Shown one piece after another: positions 43,601 through 50,691 of a stretch of DNA of 57,068 bases. The notes beneath the pieces are model-generated. The model searched no databases, was not told the origin of the DNA, and worked only from the letters and a program-made list of their open reading frames with translations. Both the position numbers and the translations under genes were made by a program. Every line of letters starts with the position of its first letter. Position 1 is the stretch's first letter. This DNA comes from Geodermatophilus sp. YIM 151500 (GTDB lineage Bacteria; Actinomycetota; Actinomycetes; Mycobacteriales; Geodermatophilaceae): positions 31,725 to 88,792 of the forward strand of contig NZ_JAOVZT010000016.1 of the NCBI RefSeq assembly GCF_025716945.1, given 5' to 3'.

Positions 43601-46143
43601 CGCTGGCCGACCCGGCCGGCCAGCTGCACGCCGCTGCCACCAGGTACGCCGACGCGCTGCGCGTCGCCGCCGACCACCGCCTGGATGCCGCGACTGCAGA
43701 AGCACTGGAGAACGCCGCCGAGCAGCTGCACGCCGGGCTGACCGACGCGCCGGCGTGGCCGGCGCTGCGCGGACACCTGGCGCTGCTCGCGCTCACCGGC
43801 GCCGACCCAGTCGCCGTCCTGAGGACGACGGCCGAGGCGCGGGAACTGGAGACCGCGAACGACCCCGCTGCCGTCCTCGACCACCGGCTGCCCGTGTCCG
43901 CTCTGGTCGGCCCGCTGCCGTGGCTGCCCGGCATTCCGGCCGCCCTGGCCGACGATCCGCGGTGGGGGCCCTACCTGACCGCTCGCGCCGACCACGTCAC
44001 CGCCTGCGCGGCTCGGGTCGCCTCCACCGCGACCGAGATGACCACTGCCACTGCGCCGGTCTGGGCCCAGCGCCTGCTGGGCCCGGACCACGAGTCACTG
44101 CGAGCCGACCTCGCCGTCTGGCGCGCAGCACTCGCCGTTCCCGACAGCGACCGGCGCCCCACCGGACCGCCCCGGCAACCGTCTGCAGAACGCCGATCCC
44201 AGACGCAACTGGACGGAGCGTCGACCGCCGCCGCTCCCGCCCGGGACAGCTCGGTGTGGGCGGCGCTGGCCGACGGCATCGACCCCCGCATCCGCCGCGA
44301 CGACCACTGGCCGGTTCTCGCCGACCGGCTGGCCGCCGCCGACCGCGCCGGACTCGATGCCGCCGGCATGCTCGCCGCCGTCGCCGCCCAGCGTCCCCTG
44401 CCCGACGACCTGCCCGCCGCGGCCCTGTGGTGGCGGCTGGCCCCCCATGTCGCCCCGGCCACCGTTCCCGCGGCGCCGGGCGCGGCCGGACCGCGCCCCG
44501 ACTGGTGCGCCACCCTGCTCGGCCAACTGCCCGACGAGCAGGCCCGGCGTGTGCTGACCGCCCCCGCGTGGCCGGCGCTGGTCGCCGCGGTCACCACCGG
44601 CATCCGCACCGGCTGGTCCCCCGCCGACCTGCTCACCGCCGCATTCGCCTGGCTGCCACCCGCGGTGACCGGCGACGCGACCGGGCTGGCCGAGGCGCTG
44701 GCTTTCCGGATCGCCGCCCTCACCGATCCAGCCCCCGTGCACCACGACGAACCGCTCCAGGCCGATCTGCAGCCACCCGACGACGCGCACCTGCTGCCGC
44801 CCGTGCCCGCCCCTACCGCCGCCACCGACCCGGCGGACGTGCCGCCCGGCGACGAGGACGCGCCGTTCGACCCCGACTACGACACCCCTCCCTCGGCGTC
44901 GCCGCCGCGGTATCGCACGCCGGACCCGTTCCCCGTCAGCGACGCGGTCGAGGCCGCCGACGACGCGGACTACCTGCTCGAGCAGCATTTCTGGGCCACC
45001 GCCGTCGTCGGCCGCTACCGGCTCATCGAGCTCAACACCCAGGCCGCAGCCTTCTTCACCGACCACTACTTCGACGCCTGGGCCCCGGACTACCTGCGCG
45101 ACCGGCTGGGCACCGACCTCACCGCCGATCCCCGCTTCACCCCCGGCCAAGCCCCCGCCGGCTGGACCACCCTCGCCGACCACCTGCGCCGCCGTGGCGC
45201 CACCGACGAAGAGCTACTCGCCGCCGGCCTCGCGCAACGCGCCCGAACTGGCGCGCTGATCGACCGGTTCCGCGACCGGCTCACCTTTCCCATCCACGAC
45301 CACGACGGCGCCATCGTCGGCTTCATCGCTCGCCGCAACCCCACCGCGTCCGGCGACGGCCGCGCCGGACCCAAGTACCTCAACACCCCGGGCACCGACC
45401 TGTACCGCAAGGGCGATCACCTGTTCGGCCTTTACGAGACCCGAGGCCCGCTCGCTGGCGGAGCCATCCCCGCTCTCGTCGAGGGACCGTTGGACGCGAT
45501 CGCCCTCACCCTGGCCGGCGCCGGGCGGACCATCGGTGTTGCGACCCTCGGCACCGCCCTCACCGACCGGCAGGCCGACCTCCTCGGCCGCTACATCGGC
45601 ACCGACGGTGCCGGCATCCTGGTAGCCACCGACAACGACCTGGCCGGTCAGCAGGCCGCCGAGCGCATCTACTGGCAGCTCACCGCCCGTGGCGACGCCC
45701 CGCGCCGCCTCGCCCTACCCGACGGGCTCGATCCCGCCGACCTCGTCCAGCGTGGCGGCACCACCGCGCTGCGGACGGCCATCGACTCCTCATGCAGCCT
45801 CGCCGACATGCTGCTCGACGCCCGCGTCACCCCGGCTTCACGCGAGAGGAACGACTCGGACATCCACGCGGCCATGCACGAGGCCGGCGCGATCATCGCC
45901 GCCTTGCCACCCAGCCGGTGGCTGGCGCATATCGACCGGATCACCGAGGCACTTGGCGTGCCACCCGGCACCGTCCACAGGTCCGTGCTCGACGCCGACT
46001 CGAACACCTCGGCGCCTCTCAGGAGCACGGCTGGCCCCCGACGGGCGTCCCTCCCGACGCCCCCGAATGAGAATCCGCTACGGACGGCTAGTACGGGACT
46101 GGCGCCGCGAGGCAACTCGCCCGACATGAGTCCTTCCCGGTAA
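40645..46143 (+). CDS. traA: MobF relaxase/helicase (TraA/TrwC-like) fused to Toprim primase domain
   Basis: An 1832-aa conjugation protein. The TrwC relaxase domain occupies residues 1 to about 370: tyrosines in GDGYTYLTRQ and GDYYSQRGE, and the metal-binding HRDSRTGDPDLHSHVAVSN triad (about 258). A RecD-like SF1 helicase follows: Walker A APAGAGKTTALATL (about 601), VVDEAGMAG, LVGDHQQL, and the late motifs VHGAQGTT and LYVALSRGRA. After an Ala/Pro-rich linker, residues about 1440-1720 resemble the DnaG catalytic core: LTFPIHDHDGAIVGFIAR, KYLNTPGTDLYRKGDHLFGL, Toprim VEGPLDAIAL (about 1612) and ATDNDLAGQQAA. The DnaG CHC2 zinc finger is missing. It would nick oriT, unwind the strand, and perhaps prime replication in the recipient. 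ATG 40645 precedes the orthodox relaxase N-terminus; adjacent GTG 40642 is equally possible. Confidence 0.92.
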   Translation: MTLHKLTAGDGYTYLTRQVAAFDATERGHAGLGDYYSQRGESPGMWTGNGLAGLSGMSAGQPVAEEQMKALFGEGRHPDADRLAKEALARGQTPQEARAAGALGRAFYVFAPQVDGFRARCAEELAVFNTGRGQPAIAPVPDGDRARIRSDLARAMFAEAYGRAPQDARELSGFLARVSRPATTAVAGYDLTFSPVKSVSALWALAPRAVAEQIEAAHATAVADALAWLEENACFTRLGTDGVRQVETTGLIAPVFTHRDSRTGDPDLHSHVAVSNKVQTRRDGHWRALDGRVLHKAAVTASERYDTRLEAHLVFRLGVRFADRPGATPGRRTVREIAGMDERLLSAWSSRRRDIEGRRAVLAGDFQRDHGRPPTAVEAIALAQQATLETRGPKHEPRSLAEQRATWRQEAAAVLGGPDRITRMLGRVLGARGSPHPGVGEAWVRSAAVRVLDTVSAARATWQVWHVRAEAERVVRAVALAPDDVDGAVTRVTEEALSPGLSLPLGDLDPVVEPPELRRSDGASVYTVAGAQLYTSQAVLDAEALLLGAAGRSDGRRADPATVELALLEATANGAELNPGQAQLVRELAVSGARVQLALAPAGAGKTTALATLARAWTAGGGTVLGLAPSAVATAGLRDSLRSPCDTLAKLIWCLDVGQAPDWLAAIGPTTLVVVDEAGMAGTRELARAVEYVLGRGGSVRLVGDHQQLTSVAAGGVLAEIAATHGAVTLTQLVRFTDPAEAAATVAVRDGDTLGLGFYLDSGRVHIGDLAACAEQAYAAWAADSAHGVDALLLAATRDLVTQLNQRARADRLAGAPSSPGAEVELADGTCAGAGDPVITRANNRRLPITATEWVKNGDRFTVQAVGRDGALDVVHTGTGRRITLPAGYVAEHVQLGYATTVHGAQGTTADVCHTVLTGGESRQLLYVALSRGRASNHLYLATVGDGDPHSIVTPAAVFPPTATDLLAGMLGRDGAQTSAAGARRALADPAGQLHAAATRYADALRVAADHRLDAATAEALENAAEQLHAGLTDAPAWPALRGHLALLALTGADPVAVLRTTAEARELETANDPAAVLDHRLPVSALVGPLPWLPGIPAALADDPRWGPYLTARADHVTACAARVASTATEMTTATAPVWAQRLLGPDHESLRADLAVWRAALAVPDSDRRPTGPPRQPSAERRSQTQLDGASTAAAPARDSSVWAALADGIDPRIRRDDHWPVLADRLAAADRAGLDAAGMLAAVAAQRPLPDDLPAAALWWRLAPHVAPATVPAAPGAAGPRPDWCATLLGQLPDEQARRVLTAPAWPALVAAVTTGIRTGWSPADLLTAAFAWLPPAVTGDATGLAEALAFRIAALTDPAPVHHDEPLQADLQPPDDAHLLPPVPAPTAATDPADVPPGDEDAPFDPDYDTPPSASPPRYRTPDPFPVSDAVEAADDADYLLEQHFWATAVVGRYRLIELNTQAAAFFTDHYFDAWAPDYLRDRLGTDLTADPRFTPGQAPAGWTTLADHLRRRGATDEELLAAGLAQRARTGALIDRFRDRLTFPIHDHDGAIVGFIARRNPTASGDGRAGPKYLNTPGTDLYRKGDHLFGLYETRGPLAGGAIPALVEGPLDAIALTLAGAGRTIGVATLGTALTDRQADLLGRYIGTDGAGILVATDNDLAGQQAAERIYWQLTARGDAPRRLALPDGLDPADLVQRGGTTALRTAIDSSCSLADMLLDARVTPASRERNDSDIHAAMHEAGAIIAALPPSRWLAHIDRITEALGVPPGTVHRSVLDADSNTSAPLRSTAGPRRASLPTPPNENPLRTASTGLAPRGNSPDMSPSR

Positions 46144-46385
46144 CCGTTCCTCATTCGGGATCCGCGGAGCGCAGCCCGCACCATGAAGCTATAGATGCTG
46201 TCGTGACCGACGCCACCTCCGGCGACGGTGTCGCACGCTAGTGGCAGCCCTGGGTCACAACTCCGATCTGCCTACCGGACGCCTTGATGCCGATGAGCGG
46301 TCGGGGCGCTCCGCCCAGACTGTCGGCGGTCCATGGGAGCATCCGGAAGAAGTCAGCTAGGAGTCAACGGGCAGGAGCGTGCTAC

Positions 46386-46874
46386 ATGGCCAAGAAGGTC
46401 TTTCTGAGCTTCCACTACGACGGTGACGTGACCCGGTGTCAGCGCATCCGAAACATCGGCGCCATCGAGGAGGATCGCGAGGAGGTCAACGCCCAGCGTT
46501 GGGAAACCATCAAGGCGGGCGGCGATCAGGCGGTCAAGAACTGGATCGCGAAGGAGATGGCGGGCAAGGACGCCGTCGTCGTGCTGGTCGGCGGCGAGAC
46601 GGCCTCCCGCAAGTGGGTCAGGTATGAGATCGAGAAGGCTTGGCAGGACAAGAGGCGTCTCGTTGGCATCCGTGTACACGGGATGCTTGACCTGAACGGC
46701 AACAAGGGTTTCTACGGCGAGAACCCCTTCGACAAAGTTTTCGACGCTGATGGCATGGCGCTCAGCCGCCACGTCACCCTCCACAATCCTAGCGGTATCG
46801 ACAGTAAGGCTGTGTACGCCACCATCCGGGACAGTTTCGAGTCTTGGGTGAACGGCGCCGTCAAGCGCGCCTGA
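46386..46874 (+). CDS. TIR-like protein (DUF1863, ThsB-like)
   Basis: A 162-aa protein of the DUF1863/MTH538 TIR-like family, the family to which Thoeris ThsB belongs. KVFLSFHYDGDVTRCQRIRN is the first strand and loop; VVVLVGGETASRKWVRYEIEKAW holds the conserved tryptophan and the glutamate position associated with NAD cleavage; RLVGIRVHG follows. ATG 46386 has a GGAG about 9 bases upstream. Its TGA overlaps the ATG of the HIT-membrane gene by one base, so the two are translationally coupled. It is probably an NAD-consuming signal synthase activated by phage infection; that is inferred from family behaviour. Confidence 0.85.
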   Translation: MAKKVFLSFHYDGDVTRCQRIRNIGAIEEDREEVNAQRWETIKAGGDQAVKNWIAKEMAGKDAVVVLVGGETASRKWVRYEIEKAWQDKRRLVGIRVHGMLDLNGNKGFYGENPFDKVFDADGMALSRHVTLHNPSGIDSKAVYATIRDSFESWVNGAVKRA

Positions 46875-47815
46875 TGAATCCCATACGCGAGCCGGACTGC
46901 GCCTTCTGCGACATCATCGCGGGGGACGCACCGGCTCGCATCGTCTCCCGGCGACTCGGTGTCACTGTGTTCCTGCCGGACGAACCGGCAACGCGGGGGC
47001 ACGTCTTGGTGGTCCCAGACGATCACGCCGCCGACATATGGGCTCTATCTCAGGGAACAGCCCGAAATCTCGCCTCGGAGGTGCTGCGCGTCGCTGCCGC
47101 GGCGCGCGACGCCATGCGGCCCGAGGGGCTCAACGTGATCCAGTCGAACGGCCGGGCGGCCACTCAGACGGTCAACCATCTGCACGTCCACGTCGTGCCT
47201 CGATGGGCGAGCGACGCCGTGGAGGACTTTTGGCCGTCGCCGAACCCCAAATGGTCGACAGCAGACTTGGACGCGATGCGGTCCAGTCTTGAAGCCGCTG
47301 TGGCGACGTCCAAGCCTGCCGGATACGACATGGCCAGCGAGCAGGACCGAGAAGACCGACGAAAGCACCTTGACCTGATCTCGGGAGCCATTGGGCGGAT
47401 GGCGGGGTCGTCGGCCGCGGCGAAGGGTTGGTCGGTCACGCTCGCTGGCGCAGCATTCGGAGTAGCCCTAGTGCGCGAAAGTTGGCCATTCATCGCGCTC
47501 GGCATTCTGACACTTATAGCGTTTGGAGCCCTTGATGCCCGGTACCTCAACGCCGAGCGTCGGGCCAGAAATGTCTACGACTCGGTTGCCGACGACAACT
47601 CGGTTGTTCCGTTGTCGATGAAGGGCTTAGCGACTCAGGCTCGCCCCCCTCGCTGGTGGTGGCCGAATCATTTCCGCAGTTGGTCTGTCTGGCTGTTCTA
47701 TGGTCCGCTCGCGGTCGTCGGAGGCGCGCTCTTGGTCATCGCCCTATTCGCGGGCCCGGCGGAGAAGCCTGCGGGTTCGGAAACGCCCGGAAACACGCCC
47801 AGCCAGCAGCCGTAG
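46874..47815 (+). CDS. HIT-domain hydrolase fused to a membrane-helix domain
   Basis: A 313-aa protein. Residues 1-140 are a HIT (histidine triad) domain: CAFCDII (C9/C12, zinc-like), GHVLVVPDDH, and the triad HLHVHVVPR (His102, His104, His106). From about 160 a different domain begins: RRKHLDLISGAIGRMA leads into a hydrophobic pair (about 185-200 and 204-221), then DARYLNAERRARNVYDSV, a motif seen in small membrane effectors of defence loci, and a last helix (272-294). HIT proteins hydrolyse or bind nucleotide conjugates; the membrane part could form a pore or disrupt the membrane. The one-base overlap with the TIR gene implies a two-component system. Confidence 0.82.
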   Translation: MNPIREPDCAFCDIIAGDAPARIVSRRLGVTVFLPDEPATRGHVLVVPDDHAADIWALSQGTARNLASEVLRVAAAARDAMRPEGLNVIQSNGRAATQTVNHLHVHVVPRWASDAVEDFWPSPNPKWSTADLDAMRSSLEAAVATSKPAGYDMASEQDREDRRKHLDLISGAIGRMAGSSAAAKGWSVTLAGAAFGVALVRESWPFIALGILTLIAFGALDARYLNAERRARNVYDSVADDNSVVPLSMKGLATQARPPRWWWPNHFRSWSVWLFYGPLAVVGGALLVIALFAGPAEKPAGSETPGNTPSQQP

Positions 47816-47946
47816 CGCTCGGCAGAGAAGGTTGTCGCGATTAGGCAGTCGGTGTGCCCGCACCTAGCGTCGTGCGTCATTCCGTCGCCGTCGCTGCCGG
47901 AGCGCCCGCTCATGCCGCCATCGGCGCGTTCCCGTCGCCGGATCGG

Positions 47947-49257
47947 TTATCGGGACGGTGGGATCTGTCGCGACGCGCGGAGCAGCCGGATCCCCTGGCT
48001 GTCGCGGTCGACGGCGTGAGCACGACTGAGCACGCGCTCGGCGTTGCCCGGCACCTTCGCTCCCCGGTCGCGCCGGTCGGTTGGGGGCCGTTGCGCCACT
48101 GGCTCTGTCCCGGCCGCGCGGTGCAGCGCATCGGCCAGTCCTGTCGACAGATCAGCGGCCCGACCGACGACCTGCCGAAGACCGCCGAGGTCGGCGCCGC
48201 TGGTCCGCACGTGTCGTCCTGCGATCACCGCCTGGATGCGGTCCACGGGCATGGCTTCCATGGGGGGCAGGTCTCGGGCGTTCACGAACAGCTGGCCGGT
48301 GCGGGACCAGCGCTCGACCGCCATCGTGAGGCGGTAGGCGAGGACCGGCATGTGGCTTGCGACCTGCTGTACCGCAGCTGCCACGTCCGCGGACGTCCTC
48401 TGGCCGTGCTGCTCCCCCAATTCGGCGGGCACACCGACCGCGTTGCGCAGGACGCGGACGAGCGCCTGCGACGACGCGACGACGCCTCCGCGATCGCCTG
48501 GGGCTCCTCGACGTCCGTCGTGGAAGACCATGCTGGCGCGACCGGCAAGTTGCCAGGCGAGCCCGGAGACCAGCAGCGGTCCGGCGTCCTTCCCGGTCAT
48601 GCCCGCCGCGACGGCGGCGTAGCGACTGGTGAGCTCGGCGGCAGCGACGGCGGCCCGGAAGTCCCGCAGTGTCAGGTCGTCGGCTTGCCGTGCGCGGTCG
48701 AGCGCAGCCAGGAGACCTGCGGCGGCGCCCAGGACGGTCACCTCTCCGGACGGCGGGCCTGCCGGGGGAACCAGACGCTCGAGCACCACGGAGGCCGCGG
48801 CGGTCGGCGGATCGGCCTGCGCGTCACGCTCGATCGTGGCGGCCAACTGGCGGACGACGTCCAGCTCCGGAGCTGCCGCCTCCGGCAGCAGCCGGCGACC
48901 GAGCCCTGCGCAGTGGTCGGCGACCTCGGCCACTTCGACGGTGACCGCCCAGCGGTGGGAGCGACCCATGAAGGACCGGTCGCGGCCGATGAGGTCGGCG
49001 GCGGCGCCGGCGAGGTCGGTGAGCGGCCCGCCGATGTGGGGCCACAGCCGGCCGGCGGTGGCGACAGCGGCTGCGAGTGCGGAGGCGTTGCGCTGCCGGT
49101 GGCTGTCGCCAGGGGTGAGCCCGTCCTCGGCCAGTCCGGACAGCGCCCGACCCAGGTGGGCCAGTGCTCCGCTGACGTCCTCGATGGTCGCCGCCGCGGG
49201 GCGGGAACCGGCTCGGTCGGTGAGGTCGTCGAGCAGCTGCCGCAGCGTCGTGACCAC
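47947..49257 (-). CDS. Hypothetical helical protein of the conjugation operon
   Basis: A 436-aa, Ala/Leu/Arg-rich, mostly helical protein with no signal peptide or membrane segment. I recognise no family. The GTG at 49257 is four bases after the TGA of the 98-aa gene, making it the last gene in the minus-strand operon; the coding composition is consistent through the frame. It probably has a cytoplasmic role in transfer or is cargo appended to the operon. It is convergent with the HIT-membrane gene across 131 bp. Confidence 0.6.
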   Translation of the reverse strand: MVTTLRQLLDDLTDRAGSRPAAATIEDVSGALAHLGRALSGLAEDGLTPGDSHRQRNASALAAAVATAGRLWPHIGGPLTDLAGAAADLIGRDRSFMGRSHRWAVTVEVAEVADHCAGLGRRLLPEAAAPELDVVRQLAATIERDAQADPPTAAASVVLERLVPPAGPPSGEVTVLGAAAGLLAALDRARQADDLTLRDFRAAVAAAELTSRYAAVAAGMTGKDAGPLLVSGLAWQLAGRASMVFHDGRRGAPGDRGGVVASSQALVRVLRNAVGVPAELGEQHGQRTSADVAAAVQQVASHMPVLAYRLTMAVERWSRTGQLFVNARDLPPMEAMPVDRIQAVIAGRHVRTSGADLGGLRQVVGRAADLSTGLADALHRAAGTEPVAQRPPTDRRDRGAKVPGNAERVLSRAHAVDRDSQGIRLLRASRQIPPSR

Positions 49258-49260
49258 CGC

Positions 49261-49557
49261 TCAGCCCAGCCGTCGCAGGGCACGGCGGGCGGCGCGCGCG
49301 GCGTCGAGCACCGGTGTGCTGGCGAAAGTGCCCTCGTCGAGAAGGCCAAGTGCGCCCATCGCTGCGCGGATGCTGGCGACGGGATCGCCATCGATCAGCG
49401 GGACCGGTTCGGTGCGTCCGCCGGCGAGCTCGAGGAGTTCTGCAGCGTAGAGGCACTCCAGGGCGATGTCGGCAGGCACCTGCTCCCGGTCGGCGCCCAC
49501 GGCGTCGAGCAGGGAGGCGGCATAGCCGAGTAGGTCGCTGACCGTGTCGACGGTCAT
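49261..49557 (-). CDS. Small hypothetical protein of the conjugation operon
   Basis: A 98-aa acidic helical protein (TVDTVSDLLGYAASLLDAVG ... DIALECLYAAELLELAGG). ATG 49557 has GAAAGGA upstream. It lies 16 bases after the 186-aa gene and four bases before the 436-aa gene. No family recognised. Confidence 0.65.
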   Translation of the reverse strand: MTVDTVSDLLGYAASLLDAVGADREQVPADIALECLYAAELLELAGGRTEPVPLIDGDPVASIRAAMGALGLLDEGTFASTPVLDAARAARRALRRLG

Positions 49558-49573
49558 GAGGCACGTCCTTTCC

Positions 49574-50134
49574 TCACGGGTTCGTTCTGTCGACGCTTGC
49601 GTCGCCGCGGCCGGCGGCGGGGGTGTCGCGGGACATCTGTGGAGGACCGACCGGGCTGTGCGCGTCCGAGGAACGCTGGTCGGTGGCGCCGCGCGCCGGC
49701 AGGGCGGCGGCGCCGTCGTCGAGCAGCCGCCAGTGCAGCTCGCGAGCCGGGTGCCGGGCGGGCAGCGGAGCGGCGGCGGCCAACGCAGGCAGCCGGGCAG
49801 CGACGTCGTAGCCGGCGGCCGCGGCGCGGGCGAGCGCGGCCGCCAGCGGCAGCCAGTCCGGGCCGTCAACGAGGCGGGCGTCGATGCGGGCCACGAGCTG
49901 CCGCCAGGCCGGGTCGGTGGCTGCGTCCTCGTCGCCGTGCTCGGGTTCGCTCTCCAGGTCGGCGGCGATCTGCAGGATGCGCGTGGCGATCGCGCGGCGG
50001 CCCTCGGCGGTCGCGGCGTCGCACCAGGCGGCCAGCAGGTCGGGGGTGTGCCGGACCATCCAGGCGCGGCTGATCCGCACGCCGGCGAGCAGCGACACCC
50101 ACTCGCCGCGGTCGGACGGGAAGGCGTTGTGCAT
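49574..50134 (-). CDS. Protein sharing a domain with the TraA linker
   Basis: A 186-aa cytoplasmic protein. Residues about 75-145 (DGPDWLPLAAALARAAAAGYDV ... LPALAAAAPLPARHPARELHWRLLDDG) match, in order and spacing, a stretch of the relaxase linker (DDHWPVLADRLAAADRAGLDA ... PLPDDLPAAALWWRL, nt about 44260-44450). The ATG overlaps the DUF4913 stop (TGATG). It is possibly a relaxase-processing or docking factor; the function is unknown. Confidence 0.65.
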   Translation of the reverse strand: MHNAFPSDRGEWVSLLAGVRISRAWMVRHTPDLLAAWCDAATAEGRRAIATRILQIAADLESEPEHGDEDAATDPAWRQLVARIDARLVDGPDWLPLAAALARAAAAGYDVAARLPALAAAAPLPARHPARELHWRLLDDGAAALPARGATDQRSSDAHSPVGPPQMSRDTPAAGRGDASVDRTNP

Positions 50135-50691
50135 CACTGGCCTCCTGCCGCTTCGGCGGTGTGGCCGGTCGGGGTGGCGCCGAGGTCGCCGTCGAACGTC
50201 GCTCGACGCACCGCGGTCGCCTGCGGGCTCTTGTATTCGGCGGCCCATGAGCGGGCCGGCCAGTCGGTGTGCCGGCCGGGTGGACATCCGATGCCCAGCC
50301 GCTCGGCCAGGCGGGCGTGGAAGGCGGGCAGCGCGTAGCGGTGCCACTCCTCCAGCGCGTGCGGAGCCGGCGCGTCGGCGGCCGTCGCCCGCAGGCAGGC
50401 AAGGACCGCGAGTTCGTGCACGAGGTGGGGATGGGCGGGCCAGCAGGAGGGGATGGCCTGGGTGGTCTGCCAGGCGTAGCCGTGGTTGAGCCAGGCGGCG
50501 ACGTCGTCCAGCCACGGCCACAGCCGGGCGCGCAGATGAGCCGAGCAGGTGGCCGGGTCCCAGGGCCGGTCGAGCAGCCGCAGGCCGGCGGGGTCGAGGC
50601 CGGCGTCCTCGGCCTGCCGGAGCTGCTCGAAGGCCCGGCGGATCTCCCGCGGCGGCGGCGGGAACGGCAGGGCCACGTGGGAGGCGCTCAT
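50134..50691 (-). CDS. DUF4913 family protein
   Basis: A 185-aa protein with the Trp-rich DUF4913 pattern: RLWPWLDDVAAWLNHGYAW, IPSCWPAHPHLVHELAVL, LEEWHRYALPAFHARL. DUF4913 genes are found in actinobacterial conjugative elements next to the coupling protein. Overlaps traG at its start (ATGA) and the 186-aa gene at its end. The role in transfer is unknown. Confidence 0.7.
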   Translation of the reverse strand: MSASHVALPFPPPPREIRRAFEQLRQAEDAGLDPAGLRLLDRPWDPATCSAHLRARLWPWLDDVAAWLNHGYAWQTTQAIPSCWPAHPHLVHELAVLACLRATAADAPAPHALEEWHRYALPAFHARLAERLGIGCPPGRHTDWPARSWAAEYKSPQATAVRRATFDGDLGATPTGHTAEAAGGQ

